Source: UBA5972 sp964600965
GTDB lineage: Bacteria > Pseudomonadota > Alphaproteobacteria > Rhodobacterales > Rhodobacteraceae
Direction of reading: 5' to 3'
DNA length: 64,000 nucleotides
Assembly: GCA_964600965.1 (NCBI GenBank)
Contig: CAZRLO010000003.1
Span: forward strand, 7,391-71,390
Positions 17,226 through 23,898 of the stretch are shown here, in pieces. Numbering within the stretch: position 1 is the first letter of the stretch; each line of letters starts with the position of its first letter. The notes under the pieces were generated by a model that searched no databases, had not been told where the DNA came from, and was given only the letters and a program-made list of their open reading frames with translations. The translations under genes and the position numbers were made by a program.

Positions 17226-19001
17226 TCACAAGGGCCAGAAAATCGGAATCAGCGCCGAGGCAATCAACCCCACCGACAGGTTGAGCGGTATCCCCACCCG
17301 CAGGAAATCCGTGAACCGATACCCCCCGGGACCATAGACCATCATGTTGGTCTGATAGCTGATCGGGGTCGCAAAGGTGGCGCTGGCCGCGACCATCACC
17401 GCCACCACCAGCGGGCGCGGATCAATGCCCAGCGTCAGCGCAAGCCCGATGGCGACCGGGGTCAACACGACGGCAACCGCGTGATTGATCATCTCGGACA
17501 GAACCGAGGTCAGCAGATACACCGCCCAGACAATGAAAAACGGCGGCAGATCCCCGATCAGGGGCGCAAAAAAACCGACGATCAGATCAATCGCGCCCGA
17601 CGTTTCCAGCGCGGTCGCCACCGCCAGCATGGCGAAGATCAACGCCAGCAACCGCCCGTCGATGAACGAGAACGCCTCGTCTGAATCGATGCAGCGGGTG
17701 ATGAAAACCGTGGCCATCGCCAGTACCGCCAGCAACAGGATCGGCGCAACCCCCATCGCCGCCAGCACCACGATTCCGGCAAGCGTCGCAATGGCGACCG
17801 GCGCGTGGCTGCGGCGATAGGCGCGCGCCGACGGTTTGGTGATGTCGACCATGTCCATGTCGGCGGCAAGCCGCTGAATGTCGCCCGGGGTGCCTTCCAG
17901 CAGCAGCGTATCGCCGACGCGCACCACCAGATCATCGATCTGATGGCCGATATTCTGGTTCCGACGATGCGCCGCCAGCGGATAGACGCCATAGCGCCGC
18001 CGCAGCCGCAGATTGCCCAGCGACCGGCCCACCATGCGGCAACCCGGCGAGATCAGCACCTCTACCGTGGTCGTTTCCACGGAACCCAGCTTTTCGACGC
18101 TGCGCAGTTGCGGGTTTTGCTGAAGGCCCAGAATCTCGGTCATGGCCGATCGCAGCACCACCCGGTCGCCCGCCGCGATCACCACCGATTTCAGGTCACG
18201 CCTGAGCGAGGCATCGCCGCGCAACACGTCGATCAGGCGGACACCGCCGCGACGGAACAGGTCGATCTCGGTTGCGTTCTGACCGATCATGTCGCTGCCT
18301 TCGGGCACGGCCATCTCGGTAAAGAACTTCATCGTGCGTCTGTCCGACAACAGCGTTGCCATGCTGTCACGGTCCGGCAACAGGCGCGGCGCGATGAAAC
18401 GCAGATACAGCGCACCCCAGATCACCAGAAAGATCGCCAGCGGCGTGATCTCGAAAATCGTGAACGGTTCCAGTCCGCGCGCGCGCGCCACCCCATCGAC
18501 CAGCAGATTGGTCGAGGTGCCGATCAGCGTCAGCGTGCCGCCCAGTATCGCGGCATAGGATAACGGGATCAGCAGCTTGCTGGCCGACATTCCCAGTTTG
18601 CGCGAAAGCTGCACGAAAACCGGGATCATCACCACCACGACCGGCGTGTTGTTCACAAAGGCCGAGGCCACCACCACAAACGCCATCATGGCCCCGATGG
18701 CCAGCGCGGGACGGGCATCGGCCTGTGCCTCGGCCAGCCCGGTGAACCATTCCAGCGCTCCGGTCCTCACCAACGCACCCATCACGATGAACATCGCGGC
18801 AATGGTCCAGGGTGCGGGGTTCGACAGGACGTCCAGCGCATCCTCGTACGGCAACAGGCCCAGGATCATCATCAGGGCCGCGCCGGCGATGGCCACGACC
18901 TCGGCCGGGTACTGCTCGCGGACGAACAGAACAAACATCAGTCCGACAACGACAAGGGTGGCAATGGCCCGGAAACCGGGGTCGTTCAGCAGGTCGAACA
19001 T
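17226..19001 (-). CDS. SLC13/DASS-type permease with TrkA-C domains (paralogue of 15261-17042)
   Basis: 591 residues with the same architecture as the converging neighbour: membrane half, two RCK_C-like domains (about 205-375, including RRGGVRLIDVLRGD and RVGDTLLLEGTPGD), membrane half. Family patches NNTPVVVVMIPVF, IGTSTNLLVDG and the end IPIFWPL are visible. The ATG at 19001 lies close to another ATG (ATGGGACATGGATG), with no strong ribosome site. The two permeases are clearly related but not near-identical, so this is an old duplication or independent recruitment rather than a recent copy. An EamA transporter gene lies 12 bp upstream on the same strand. Confidence 0.85.
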   Translation of the reverse strand: MFDLLNDPGFRAIATLVVVGLMFVLFVREQYPAEVVAIAGAALMMILGLLPYEDALDVLSNPAPWTIAAMFIVMGALVRTGALEWFTGLAEAQADARPALAIGAMMAFVVVASAFVNNTPVVVVMIPVFVQLSRKLGMSASKLLIPLSYAAILGGTLTLIGTSTNLLVDGVARARGLEPFTIFEITPLAIFLVIWGALYLRFIAPRLLPDRDSMATLLSDRRTMKFFTEMAVPEGSDMIGQNATEIDLFRRGGVRLIDVLRGDASLRRDLKSVVIAAGDRVVLRSAMTEILGLQQNPQLRSVEKLGSVETTTVEVLISPGCRMVGRSLGNLRLRRRYGVYPLAAHRRNQNIGHQIDDLVVRVGDTLLLEGTPGDIQRLAADMDMVDITKPSARAYRRSHAPVAIATLAGIVVLAAMGVAPILLLAVLAMATVFITRCIDSDEAFSFIDGRLLALIFAMLAVATALETSGAIDLIVGFFAPLIGDLPPFFIVWAVYLLTSVLSEMINHAVAVVLTPVAIGLALTLGIDPRPLVVAVMVAASATFATPISYQTNMMVYGPGGYRFTDFLRVGIPLNLSVGLIASALIPIFWPL

Positions 19002-19013
19002 CCATGTCCCATT

Positions 19014-19943
19014 TCAGCTATCGGCGGCATTGTTGCCTGCCTGAGCCTTCGGTTCAAGGCTTTCGCTTTGCAGCGGCCGCACCAGAAACAGCCCCGCCAG
19101 CATAAATCCGAGCGACAGCCACACCCACCCGGAATAGGATTCCGACAGCAGGATGATCGACCAGAACACCCCGAACCCGGTGACAAGATAGCTGACCTGC
19201 GCCGAAAACACCGATCCCGCCCTGGTCACCAGCCAGATATATCCGGCATAGGCCAGTGTGGTCAGCACCGACGACAGCAGCAGTGCGTATTCCGCGCGGC
19301 CCCAGGGGCGGAAAAGATCGACCCAACTGCCGGTCGCAAGCGTGATCGGCGCGGCAACGGCCAACGCGACCAGCGACGCGCCCAGCAGAACCTGAATGGA
19401 ATCCTGATCGCCAAGCCCCAGTTTTGCAACGAAATTGCCCTCCAGCGCATAGCAGATCGGCCCGATCAGGGCCAGCAGCACGAACGGCACCTTGCCGGGG
19501 TTCGGCAACGAGGTCTCCGGCCCGATCAGCAACCCGATCGACATCGCACCCAACAGGATGCCGACCATCCGCGTCAGGCGAAATTTCTCCAAGCCCATCA
19601 TCAGCGCAATCGGCAGGGCGAACATCGGCACCATCGAAATGACGATGGACAGGATGCCGGCGGGCAGGTGGCGGGCATTGAAGAACCACATCGTGGTCGG
19701 GATCAGATTGCCCAGAGTCGCGATCAGCAGATATAGCCGCAGATGGCCGCGTTGAAACCTCAGGCGACGGCGGCGAAGGGCCGAAATCGCAAAAAGCAAC
19801 AGAATCGCAAAGGTCAGTTCCCACACCACCAGACCAAGTGCCGCGTGCCCGGTGCTGACCGCGATTTTTGCAATCGGCATGGTGAAACCCCAGGCCGCAC
19901 CCAGCGCGAACAGGATGGCGACATAGGCTCCGCGGCGGTTCAA
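19014..19943 (-). CDS. DMT superfamily transporter, EamA type
   Basis: 309-residue inner-membrane protein with ten predicted helices arranged as two EamA repeats (about 5-140 and 155-290). It opens GAYVAILFALGAAWGFTMPIAKIA, typical of drug/metabolite exporters of amino acids or other small solutes. Start is a TTG at 19943 that overlaps the TGA of the phosphoesterase gene (TTGA), so translational coupling is likely. The C-terminal tail ESLEPKAQAGNNAADS is hydrophilic and not conserved in type. Substrate unknown. Confidence 0.82.
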   Translation of the reverse strand: MNRRGAYVAILFALGAAWGFTMPIAKIAVSTGHAALGLVVWELTFAILLLFAISALRRRRLRFQRGHLRLYLLIATLGNLIPTTMWFFNARHLPAGILSIVISMVPMFALPIALMMGLEKFRLTRMVGILLGAMSIGLLIGPETSLPNPGKVPFVLLALIGPICYALEGNFVAKLGLGDQDSIQVLLGASLVALAVAAPITLATGSWVDLFRPWGRAEYALLLSSVLTTLAYAGYIWLVTRAGSVFSAQVSYLVTGFGVFWSIILLSESYSGWVWLSLGFMLAGLFLVRPLQSESLEPKAQAGNNAADS

Positions 19944-20755
19944 GCGGCCCCGCTCTCGGCCAGACTTCCGCCGATTCGAACCGGCATGACCCGGGTCGCC
20001 AGCCCGGTCCTGTCGTCGGTTTCAACGAAGGTGCCGCAGAGGGTCGCCTCGGCTCTGGCGGGCGCAAAGCGGTCCTTCACCATGCCGGTCACGAACCGGC
20101 GCATCGGCTCGGCCTTTTCCATCCCGATGACGCTGTTGTAGTCGCCGCACATGCCGGCATCGGTCTGATACGCGGTGCCACCTTGCAGGATCATCGTATC
20201 CGCGGTCGGCACATGGGTATGGGTTCCCACCACCAACGAGGCCCGCCCGTCGCACCAATGGCCCATCGCCATTTTTTCCGACGTGGCCTCGGCGTGGAAA
20301 TCGACGATGATGGCGTTTGCCAACTTGCCGCAGGGATGCGCCTTCAACACCTGATCCACCGCCGCCCACGGATCGGCGAACGGCTTTTTCATGAAGACCT
20401 GCCCCAGCGCCTGCAGCACCAGCACCTTTTTGCCGTTGCCCGCATCAAACAGCCGGAAACCCTTGCCGGGTGCGGATTTTGCAAAATTCAGCGGCCGCAG
20501 GATGCGCGGCTCGGCCCCGATCGACTTTAGCATGTCCTTTTGGTCGAACGCGTGATCGCCCAGCGTCAGGCAATCGGCACCCGCATCAAGCAGCGTTCGC
20601 GCATGCGCGCCGCTGACGCCAACCCCCGAGGTCGCGTTTTCGGCGTTCACGCAGACGAAATCCAGCGCCCAGTCACGGCGCAGCCCGGGCAGGCGGTCGC
20701 TGATCGCGGCCCGTCCGCTGCGCCCCATCACATCGCCAAGGAACAGAAGTCTCAT
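19940..20755 (-). CDS. YmdB-like metallophosphoesterase (TIGR00282 family)
   Basis: 271-residue calcineurin-like phosphoesterase. The B. subtilis relative YmdB hydrolyses 2',3'-cyclic nucleotides and affects RNA levels; function in this lineage is not established. Metal-ligand motifs seen: LFLGDVMG at the N-terminus, NAEN (about 38-41), LGDHAFD, DFHAEATSEK and GTHTHVPTADT. It sits 42 bp after the 5-formyl-THF cyclo-ligase gene on the same strand, a linkage often seen in alphaproteobacteria, and overlaps the EamA gene. Confidence 0.88.
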   Translation of the reverse strand: MRLLFLGDVMGRSGRAAISDRLPGLRRDWALDFVCVNAENATSGVGVSGAHARTLLDAGADCLTLGDHAFDQKDMLKSIGAEPRILRPLNFAKSAPGKGFRLFDAGNGKKVLVLQALGQVFMKKPFADPWAAVDQVLKAHPCGKLANAIIVDFHAEATSEKMAMGHWCDGRASLVVGTHTHVPTADTMILQGGTAYQTDAGMCGDYNSVIGMEKAEPMRRFVTGMVKDRFAPARAEATLCGTFVETDDRTGLATRVMPVRIGGSLAESGAA

Positions 20756-20797
20756 GCGCCACGCTTACCCAGCGACCTGGTCAAGGGCAAGGGTGGT

Positions 20798-21361
20798 TCA
20801 AAAGGTCAGAATACCTCGTTCGGTGACGATGGCGTCCAGCCGAATGTCGGTCGGCTCGACCGGAACGACCGGGATTTCCTGTGCGCCATAGGCAAAACCG
20901 ATGGCCTGCGCGGGTTTTTCGTGACGCAGTTCGGCAAATGTCCGGTCGTAAAACCCGCCACCATAGCCCAGACGATATCCCCGCGCGTCAAACGCCACCA
21001 GCGGCGTGATCAGGATGTCCGGCCGCACATAATCCGCCGTTTCCGGCACCAGCGCCCCAAAGGGCCCGGCGGCCATCGGTGCTCCGGGGCACCAGCGGCT
21101 GAACAGCAGCGGTCGGCACGCGCCCTGAATGACCGGCACAGAGACGACGATGCCGCGCTTGTGCAGATCATGCATGACCGGCAGTGGGTCGACCTCGGTT
21201 CGGATCGGCATATAGGCGGCGATGCAGGCGACTCCGGGCAATGTGGACAGATGCGCCATCAGATGGTCGCAGGCACGCTGTCCCAGACCCTGCGCGTGCG
21301 CCAGTCTTCGTGTCACGAAGGCCGCCTTGCGTGCCGCCGATTTTTGTTCGCCGATTTCCAA
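20798..21361 (-). CDS. ygfA: 5-formyltetrahydrofolate cyclo-ligase
   Basis: 187-residue enzyme converting 5-formyl-THF to 5,10-methenyl-THF with ATP. Visible: the N-terminal EQKSAARKAAFVTRRLA helix that contacts ATP, MPIRTEVDPLPV, and the signature RLGYGGGFYDRTF near residues 128-140. The frame is open far upstream, but similarity begins at EIGEQKS. A TTG at 21361 preceded by GGAGG at five bases is therefore chosen. The upstream sequence is the 6S RNA gene on the same strand, the classic ssrS-ygfA linkage. It ties in with sarcosine oxidase, which also feeds the folate C1 pool. Confidence 0.9.
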   Translation of the reverse strand: MEIGEQKSAARKAAFVTRRLAHAQGLGQRACDHLMAHLSTLPGVACIAAYMPIRTEVDPLPVMHDLHKRGIVVSVPVIQGACRPLLFSRWCPGAPMAAGPFGALVPETADYVRPDILITPLVAFDARGYRLGYGGGFYDRTFAELRHEKPAQAIGFAYGAQEIPVVPVEPTDIRLDAIVTERGILTF

Positions 21362-21445
21362 TGGCCCCTCCGGTATATCGAATCTGTTGCGCCCGGAACT
21401 TTTAGCCTGCGGCGCGGATATTTGAACCACAAAGAAGCAGATGAA

Positions 21446-21612
21446 GCGGCGGGCCCGCAAACGCAGACGTGAAGGGGTTGCATTCCCGAGAGCCTGGTTC
21501 AACCAGGTGGGCGCCAGATGCGATAGGCCAGGGCCAGTCGCAGAGCCAGCTCCCTTACGAAAATGTAAGGCCACTGGAATGGGACCTTGCACGAAAAGGG
21601 CAGAACCCGCCT
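21446..21612 (-). ncRNA. ssrS: 6S RNA
   Basis: Regulatory RNA that mimics an open promoter and sequesters sigma-70 RNA polymerase. Evidence is positional and structural. It lies directly upstream of the 5-formyl-THF cyclo-ligase gene on the same strand. The ends pair (minus-strand GGCGGG at 21611-21606 with CCCGCC at 21453-21448). Long imperfect arms surround a central region containing GGCCTTAC...GTAAGGGAGC. A CACCTGGTTGAACCAGG hairpin lies in the 3' half. A sigma-70-like promoter sits at the right distance. Length is about 167 nt, normal for 6S. Exact ends are estimates. Confidence 0.8.
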
Positions 21613-21618
21613 GCGCCA

Positions 21619-21647
21619 AAGATAGGACGCCGACGCGCCCACCGCAA
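21619..21647 (-). promoter_or_regulatory. Sigma-70-like promoter of 6S RNA
   Basis: On the minus strand TTGCGG (-35, 21647-21642), a 17-bp spacer and TATCTT (-10, 21624-21619) place the start near 21612, exactly where the 6S closing stem begins. Confidence 0.65.
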
Positions 21648-21661
21648 GAACCGTCCGGGGG

Positions 21662-21691
21662 TTGACCTGATGTTCACGTATTGTTCATATA
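21662..21691 (+). promoter_or_regulatory. LexA box and core promoter of mmcB
   Basis: GTTC-N7-GTTC (21672-21686), the exact alphaproteobacterial SOS box, lies between TTGACC (-35, 21662-21667) and CATATA (-10, about 21686-21691). LexA bound here would block the promoter directly. The predicted transcription start falls at or beside the mmcB ATG at 21696. Confidence 0.8.
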
Positions 21692-21695
21692 ACCC

Positions 21696-22166
21696 ATGAT
21701 CAGCAACCTGAAGCCCGGGCAATGGCTGGCAAGGGGCGTGTGCCGCCACCTGCGCCAGCATGGATTTTCGACGCTCGAGGAATTCGTGCCGTCGCCCGGA
21801 TTGCGCGTCGATGTGATGGCGCTGGGACCGAAGGGGGAAATCTGGGTGATCGAGTGCAAATCGTCACGCGCGGATTTTCAGGCCGACAGCAAGTGGCATG
21901 GTTATCTTGAATGGTGCGACCGGTATTTCTGGGCGGTGGACGCGGAATTTCCCGAGGAATTGCTGCCGGGCGGCACCGGGCTATTGCTGGCCGACGGTTA
22001 TGACGCTGAAATTCAGCGCATGGGCCCCGAAACCAGACTTTCCGCGCCGCGCCGCCGCAAACTGACCCTCAAATTCGCCCGCAACGCGGCCGACCGGTTG
22101 CAGGGCTTTCGCGATCCGGGGGTGGCTGGATTTGACAATCTGGGTCAGGGACAGGCCCGGGGGTAA
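21696..22166 (+). CDS. mmcB: MmcB family DNA repair protein
   Basis: 156-residue protein of the MmcB family, first linked to mitomycin C resistance in Caulobacter and part of the alphaproteobacterial SOS regulon. It has a restriction-endonuclease-like fold signature: VDVMALGPKGEIWVIECKSSRADF carries the D...ExK pattern (Asp, then E-C-K), so a nuclease role is plausible. YLEWCDRYFWAVD follows. The N-terminus starts at the only good ATG, which has no Shine-Dalgarno sequence; the promoter position suggests a leaderless mRNA. The LexA box upstream supports DNA-damage induction. Confidence 0.88.
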   Translation: MISNLKPGQWLARGVCRHLRQHGFSTLEEFVPSPGLRVDVMALGPKGEIWVIECKSSRADFQADSKWHGYLEWCDRYFWAVDAEFPEELLPGGTGLLLADGYDAEIQRMGPETRLSAPRRRKLTLKFARNAADRLQGFRDPGVAGFDNLGQGQARG

Positions 22167-22169
22167 CGC

Positions 22170-22355
22170 CTATCTGGCCGCCCGCGCCTGCGCGGCGGCG
22201 GCGCGCAATTCCTCGGCGATCTCGTCGGCCTCGTCGGGTTCGAAATCAAGCGGCAGACCCTGATCGGCGGTCTCCACGAAGATGCGCACCATGCCCAGCG
22301 TGGTCGGGCCGATTTGCAGATTGGCGGCAGTGTCGCTGGGTTTGTTAATGCTCAT
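22170..22355 (-). CDS. DUF6324 family small protein
   Basis: 61-residue acidic protein, MSINKPSDTAANLQIGPTTL onward, followed by an acidic stretch (DFEPDEADEIAEELRAAAA) predicted to be helical. I recognise it as a conserved rhodobacterial small protein of unknown function. Start is the ATG at 22355 with GGAGGG five bases upstream; an in-frame ATG at 22367 overlaps the ribosome site. Its stop lies three bases past the convergent mmcB stop. The stretch behind it, 22356-22664 (309 bp), is comparatively AT-rich and holds no convincing gene; a TTGTC-AA-GACAA palindrome (22567-22578) and a TTGACT (22586) precede the next gene. Confidence 0.8.
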   Translation of the reverse strand: MSINKPSDTAANLQIGPTTLGMVRIFVETADQGLPLDFEPDEADEIAEELRAAAAQARAAR

Positions 22356-22664
22356 CAGACCCTCCATATCGCCCGGAACCGGCTAATGGTTTCGGTTCGC
22401 ACTGACAAGTGCCACCTGCGGTTTCGGTCCTGCGCAATACGTTAAACGGGTTTTGCCAAATGGCTTTTCGCGTGCTTTTGTCCGGTGCGTCGGGATTCTC
22501 GTGTAAATATTGTTTCAATTTGGCCCACAATCCGGCAATTTCCGTTCTTTTGTCCCTATATATGCATTGTCAAGACAACATTTCGTTGACTAAGCGGATT
22601 TTTGCCTATGTCATTTGATCACACTGCCCATCAAAAGGGCAGGAGCAAAAGAGGAAGCAGTATC

Positions 22665-22883
22665 ATGTTGGACCAAGCAAAGAAATCAATTCAGACAATC
22701 ACCGAACTGGGCGTCGCGCTACTTGCGCTTGCGATCGTTGCGTCGCTGTTGGTGGGGCCGGCAAACATGGCGTTTCTCGGCGACGTCGTCGGAAACATCA
22801 CCGATCTGATCAGTCAACTTGGCAGCTCCGGGCTGGCCGGTCTGATTGCGCTGGGCGTCGTGCTGTGGCTGTTCCAGAAATAG
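22665..22883 (+). CDS. Small two-helix membrane protein (paralogue of the next gene)
   Basis: 72-residue protein. It has a short polar N-terminus (MLDQAKKSIQTITE), a hydrophobic helix (about 15-33, LGVALLALAIVASLLVG), a middle segment FLGDVVGNITDLISQLG, and a second hydrophobic helix (about 53-70, ending VVLWLFQK). Start ATG 22665 follows GAGGAAG. It aligns along most of its length with the following 80-residue protein (TELGVALLAL with AETGLALVAF; the VVGN and VVTN segments; IALGVV with LALAIV), so the pair arose by duplication. No named family recognised. Holin-like, bacteriocin-like or stress-related small membrane protein are all possible; none is shown. Confidence 0.7.
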   Translation: MLDQAKKSIQTITELGVALLALAIVASLLVGPANMAFLGDVVGNITDLISQLGSSGLAGLIALGVVLWLFQK

Positions 22884-22921
22884 CATACTGATCCATTCCC
22901 CTCCCATCCGAGGATCGATCC

Positions 22922-23164
22922 ATGGACAAGGCCATCGGACTATTGAAACAGTTGCAAAGACTGTTTCTGTCGGTTGCTGAAACCGGGCTTGCGCTGGTGG
23001 CTTTCGTCTTTGTCATCTATCTCTTGCTGGGGGGGGATTCCGGCGATTTCGTATTGTCGGTCGTCACGAATGCCAGCCTGCTGGTCGATGCCATCGGCGC
23101 ACAGGCCATCATCGGCGTCGCGCTGGCACTGGCCATCGTCGGCCTGCTGCGCAGCCGCTCGTGA
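22922..23164 (+). CDS. Small two-helix membrane protein (paralogue of the preceding gene)
   Basis: 80-residue protein: an amphipathic N-terminal helix (about 1-18, MDKAIGLLKQLQRLFLSV), a hydrophobic helix (about 19-37), a linker with GGDSGDFVLSVVTNASLLVD, and a C-terminal helix (about 58-76) ending in a basic LLRSRS tail. Start ATG 22922, with the weak site GAGGATC upstream. It lies 38 bp after its paralogue and is probably co-transcribed. The tRNA-His gene follows, with its own promoter. Function unknown; the basic tail implies a cytoplasmic C-terminus. Confidence 0.7.
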   Translation: MDKAIGLLKQLQRLFLSVAETGLALVAFVFVIYLLLGGDSGDFVLSVVTNASLLVDAIGAQAIIGVALALAIVGLLRSRS

Positions 23165-23177
23165 CCGCATTTCCATA

Positions 23178-23206
23178 TTGACGCAATGTTGGCGGTGATT
23201 TACTGC
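23178..23206 (+). promoter_or_regulatory. Probable promoter of tRNA-His
   Basis: TTGACG (23178-23183), 17-bp spacer, TACTGC (23201-23206). The predicted start lies about 20 bases before the mature tRNA 5' end. The -10 box is weak, so this is tentative. Confidence 0.45.
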
Positions 23207-23231
23207 GACTTGGCCCGCGACGTGGCGGCGT

Positions 23232-23308
23232 GCCGACGTAGCTCAGTAGGTTAGAGCGCTTGATTGTGGATCAAGAGGTCCCCCGTTCGAGCCGGGGCGT
23301 CGGTACCA
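23232..23308 (+). tRNA. tRNA-His (anticodon GTG)
   Basis: 77-nt cloverleaf with encoded CCA. The acceptor GCCGACG pairs with CGTCGGT (G1:U72 wobble), then A73 and CCA. The D stem is GCTC/GAGC, the anticodon stem CTTGA/TCAAG encloses TTGTGGA with anticodon GTG, and the T arm contains GTTCGAG. Position -1 is T, and there is no G-1 or C73. This unusual identity set is the known alphaproteobacterial form of tRNA-His, read by a divergent HisRS. Confidence 0.95.
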
Positions 23309-23351
23309 TTTCCCCCGGAACTCTGCCCTGCGAATTGCCATGCGCGCCCGG

Positions 23352-23897
23352 TTATGAGGGCGATTGCTGTGCTGCCACGCTTGTCATTGCGTCGTGCAAC
23401 CGTTCCACCGCCGTGCGGGCAAAACTGCGCATCACCATGATCTCAAATCCTTTCGGCAGCCCAATGACGACAGCCATCATGTGCGCCAGTTCGGTTCGCG
23501 CGGCGTCTGCGCGCCGGAAGGTTTCGCGCCGCAGATCCAGCGGGCATACCCGCGCCATGACTGCCGCCGCGTCCGGCCCCTGCAGGCGCATGACCGCCCA
23601 GCCGTCGGTCTGATCGCTCAGGGCCGCGAGGGCTGCGAGCGTGTCCGGTGCGGCCCGGTCGCCCGCCAGAAAGAACTGACCGCGCCCGGTCCAGATCAGG
23701 CGCAATTCTGCCTTGCCGCGCACACGCCCGTTGGCGGGCAACGGCGGGGCCCCTGCGGCTTTCAGCGCCTCGTTACATGCCTTGCCCGTGCCGCGAAATG
23801 GTTGGATCGAGGTGATGAATCCGGGCTGTGCCGGGGTCAGACGGCACCCGTTGGTCGTCATCGGCAGCAAACCAACCAGTGGTGATTTTCGAACCAT
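23352..23897 (-). CDS. soxG: Sarcosine oxidase gamma subunit
   Basis: 181-residue subunit of heterotetrameric sarcosine oxidase; it resembles a GcvT-fold fragment and has a structural role. Sequence features are KSPLVGLLP at the N-terminus, a GRGQFFLAG-type strand, a Q/GW segment (DGWAVMRLQGPDAAAVMARVCPLDL) and RTELAHMMAVV. The ATG at 23897 begins one base after the soxA stop; a GTG at 23906 overlapping soxA is the alternative. Last gene of soxBDAG. Confidence 0.9.
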   Translation of the reverse strand: MVRKSPLVGLLPMTTNGCRLTPAQPGFITSIQPFRGTGKACNEALKAAGAPPLPANGRVRGKAELRLIWTGRGQFFLAGDRAAPDTLAALAALSDQTDGWAVMRLQGPDAAAVMARVCPLDLRRETFRRADAARTELAHMMAVVIGLPKGFEIMVMRSFARTAVERLHDAMTSVAAQQSPS

Positions 23898-23898
23898 G

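Noticed and set aside
22345..22530. 61-codon minus-strand frame upstream of the DUF6324 gene
   Set aside because: Overlaps the DUF6324 start and ribosome site, has no good ribosome site of its own and no family features.
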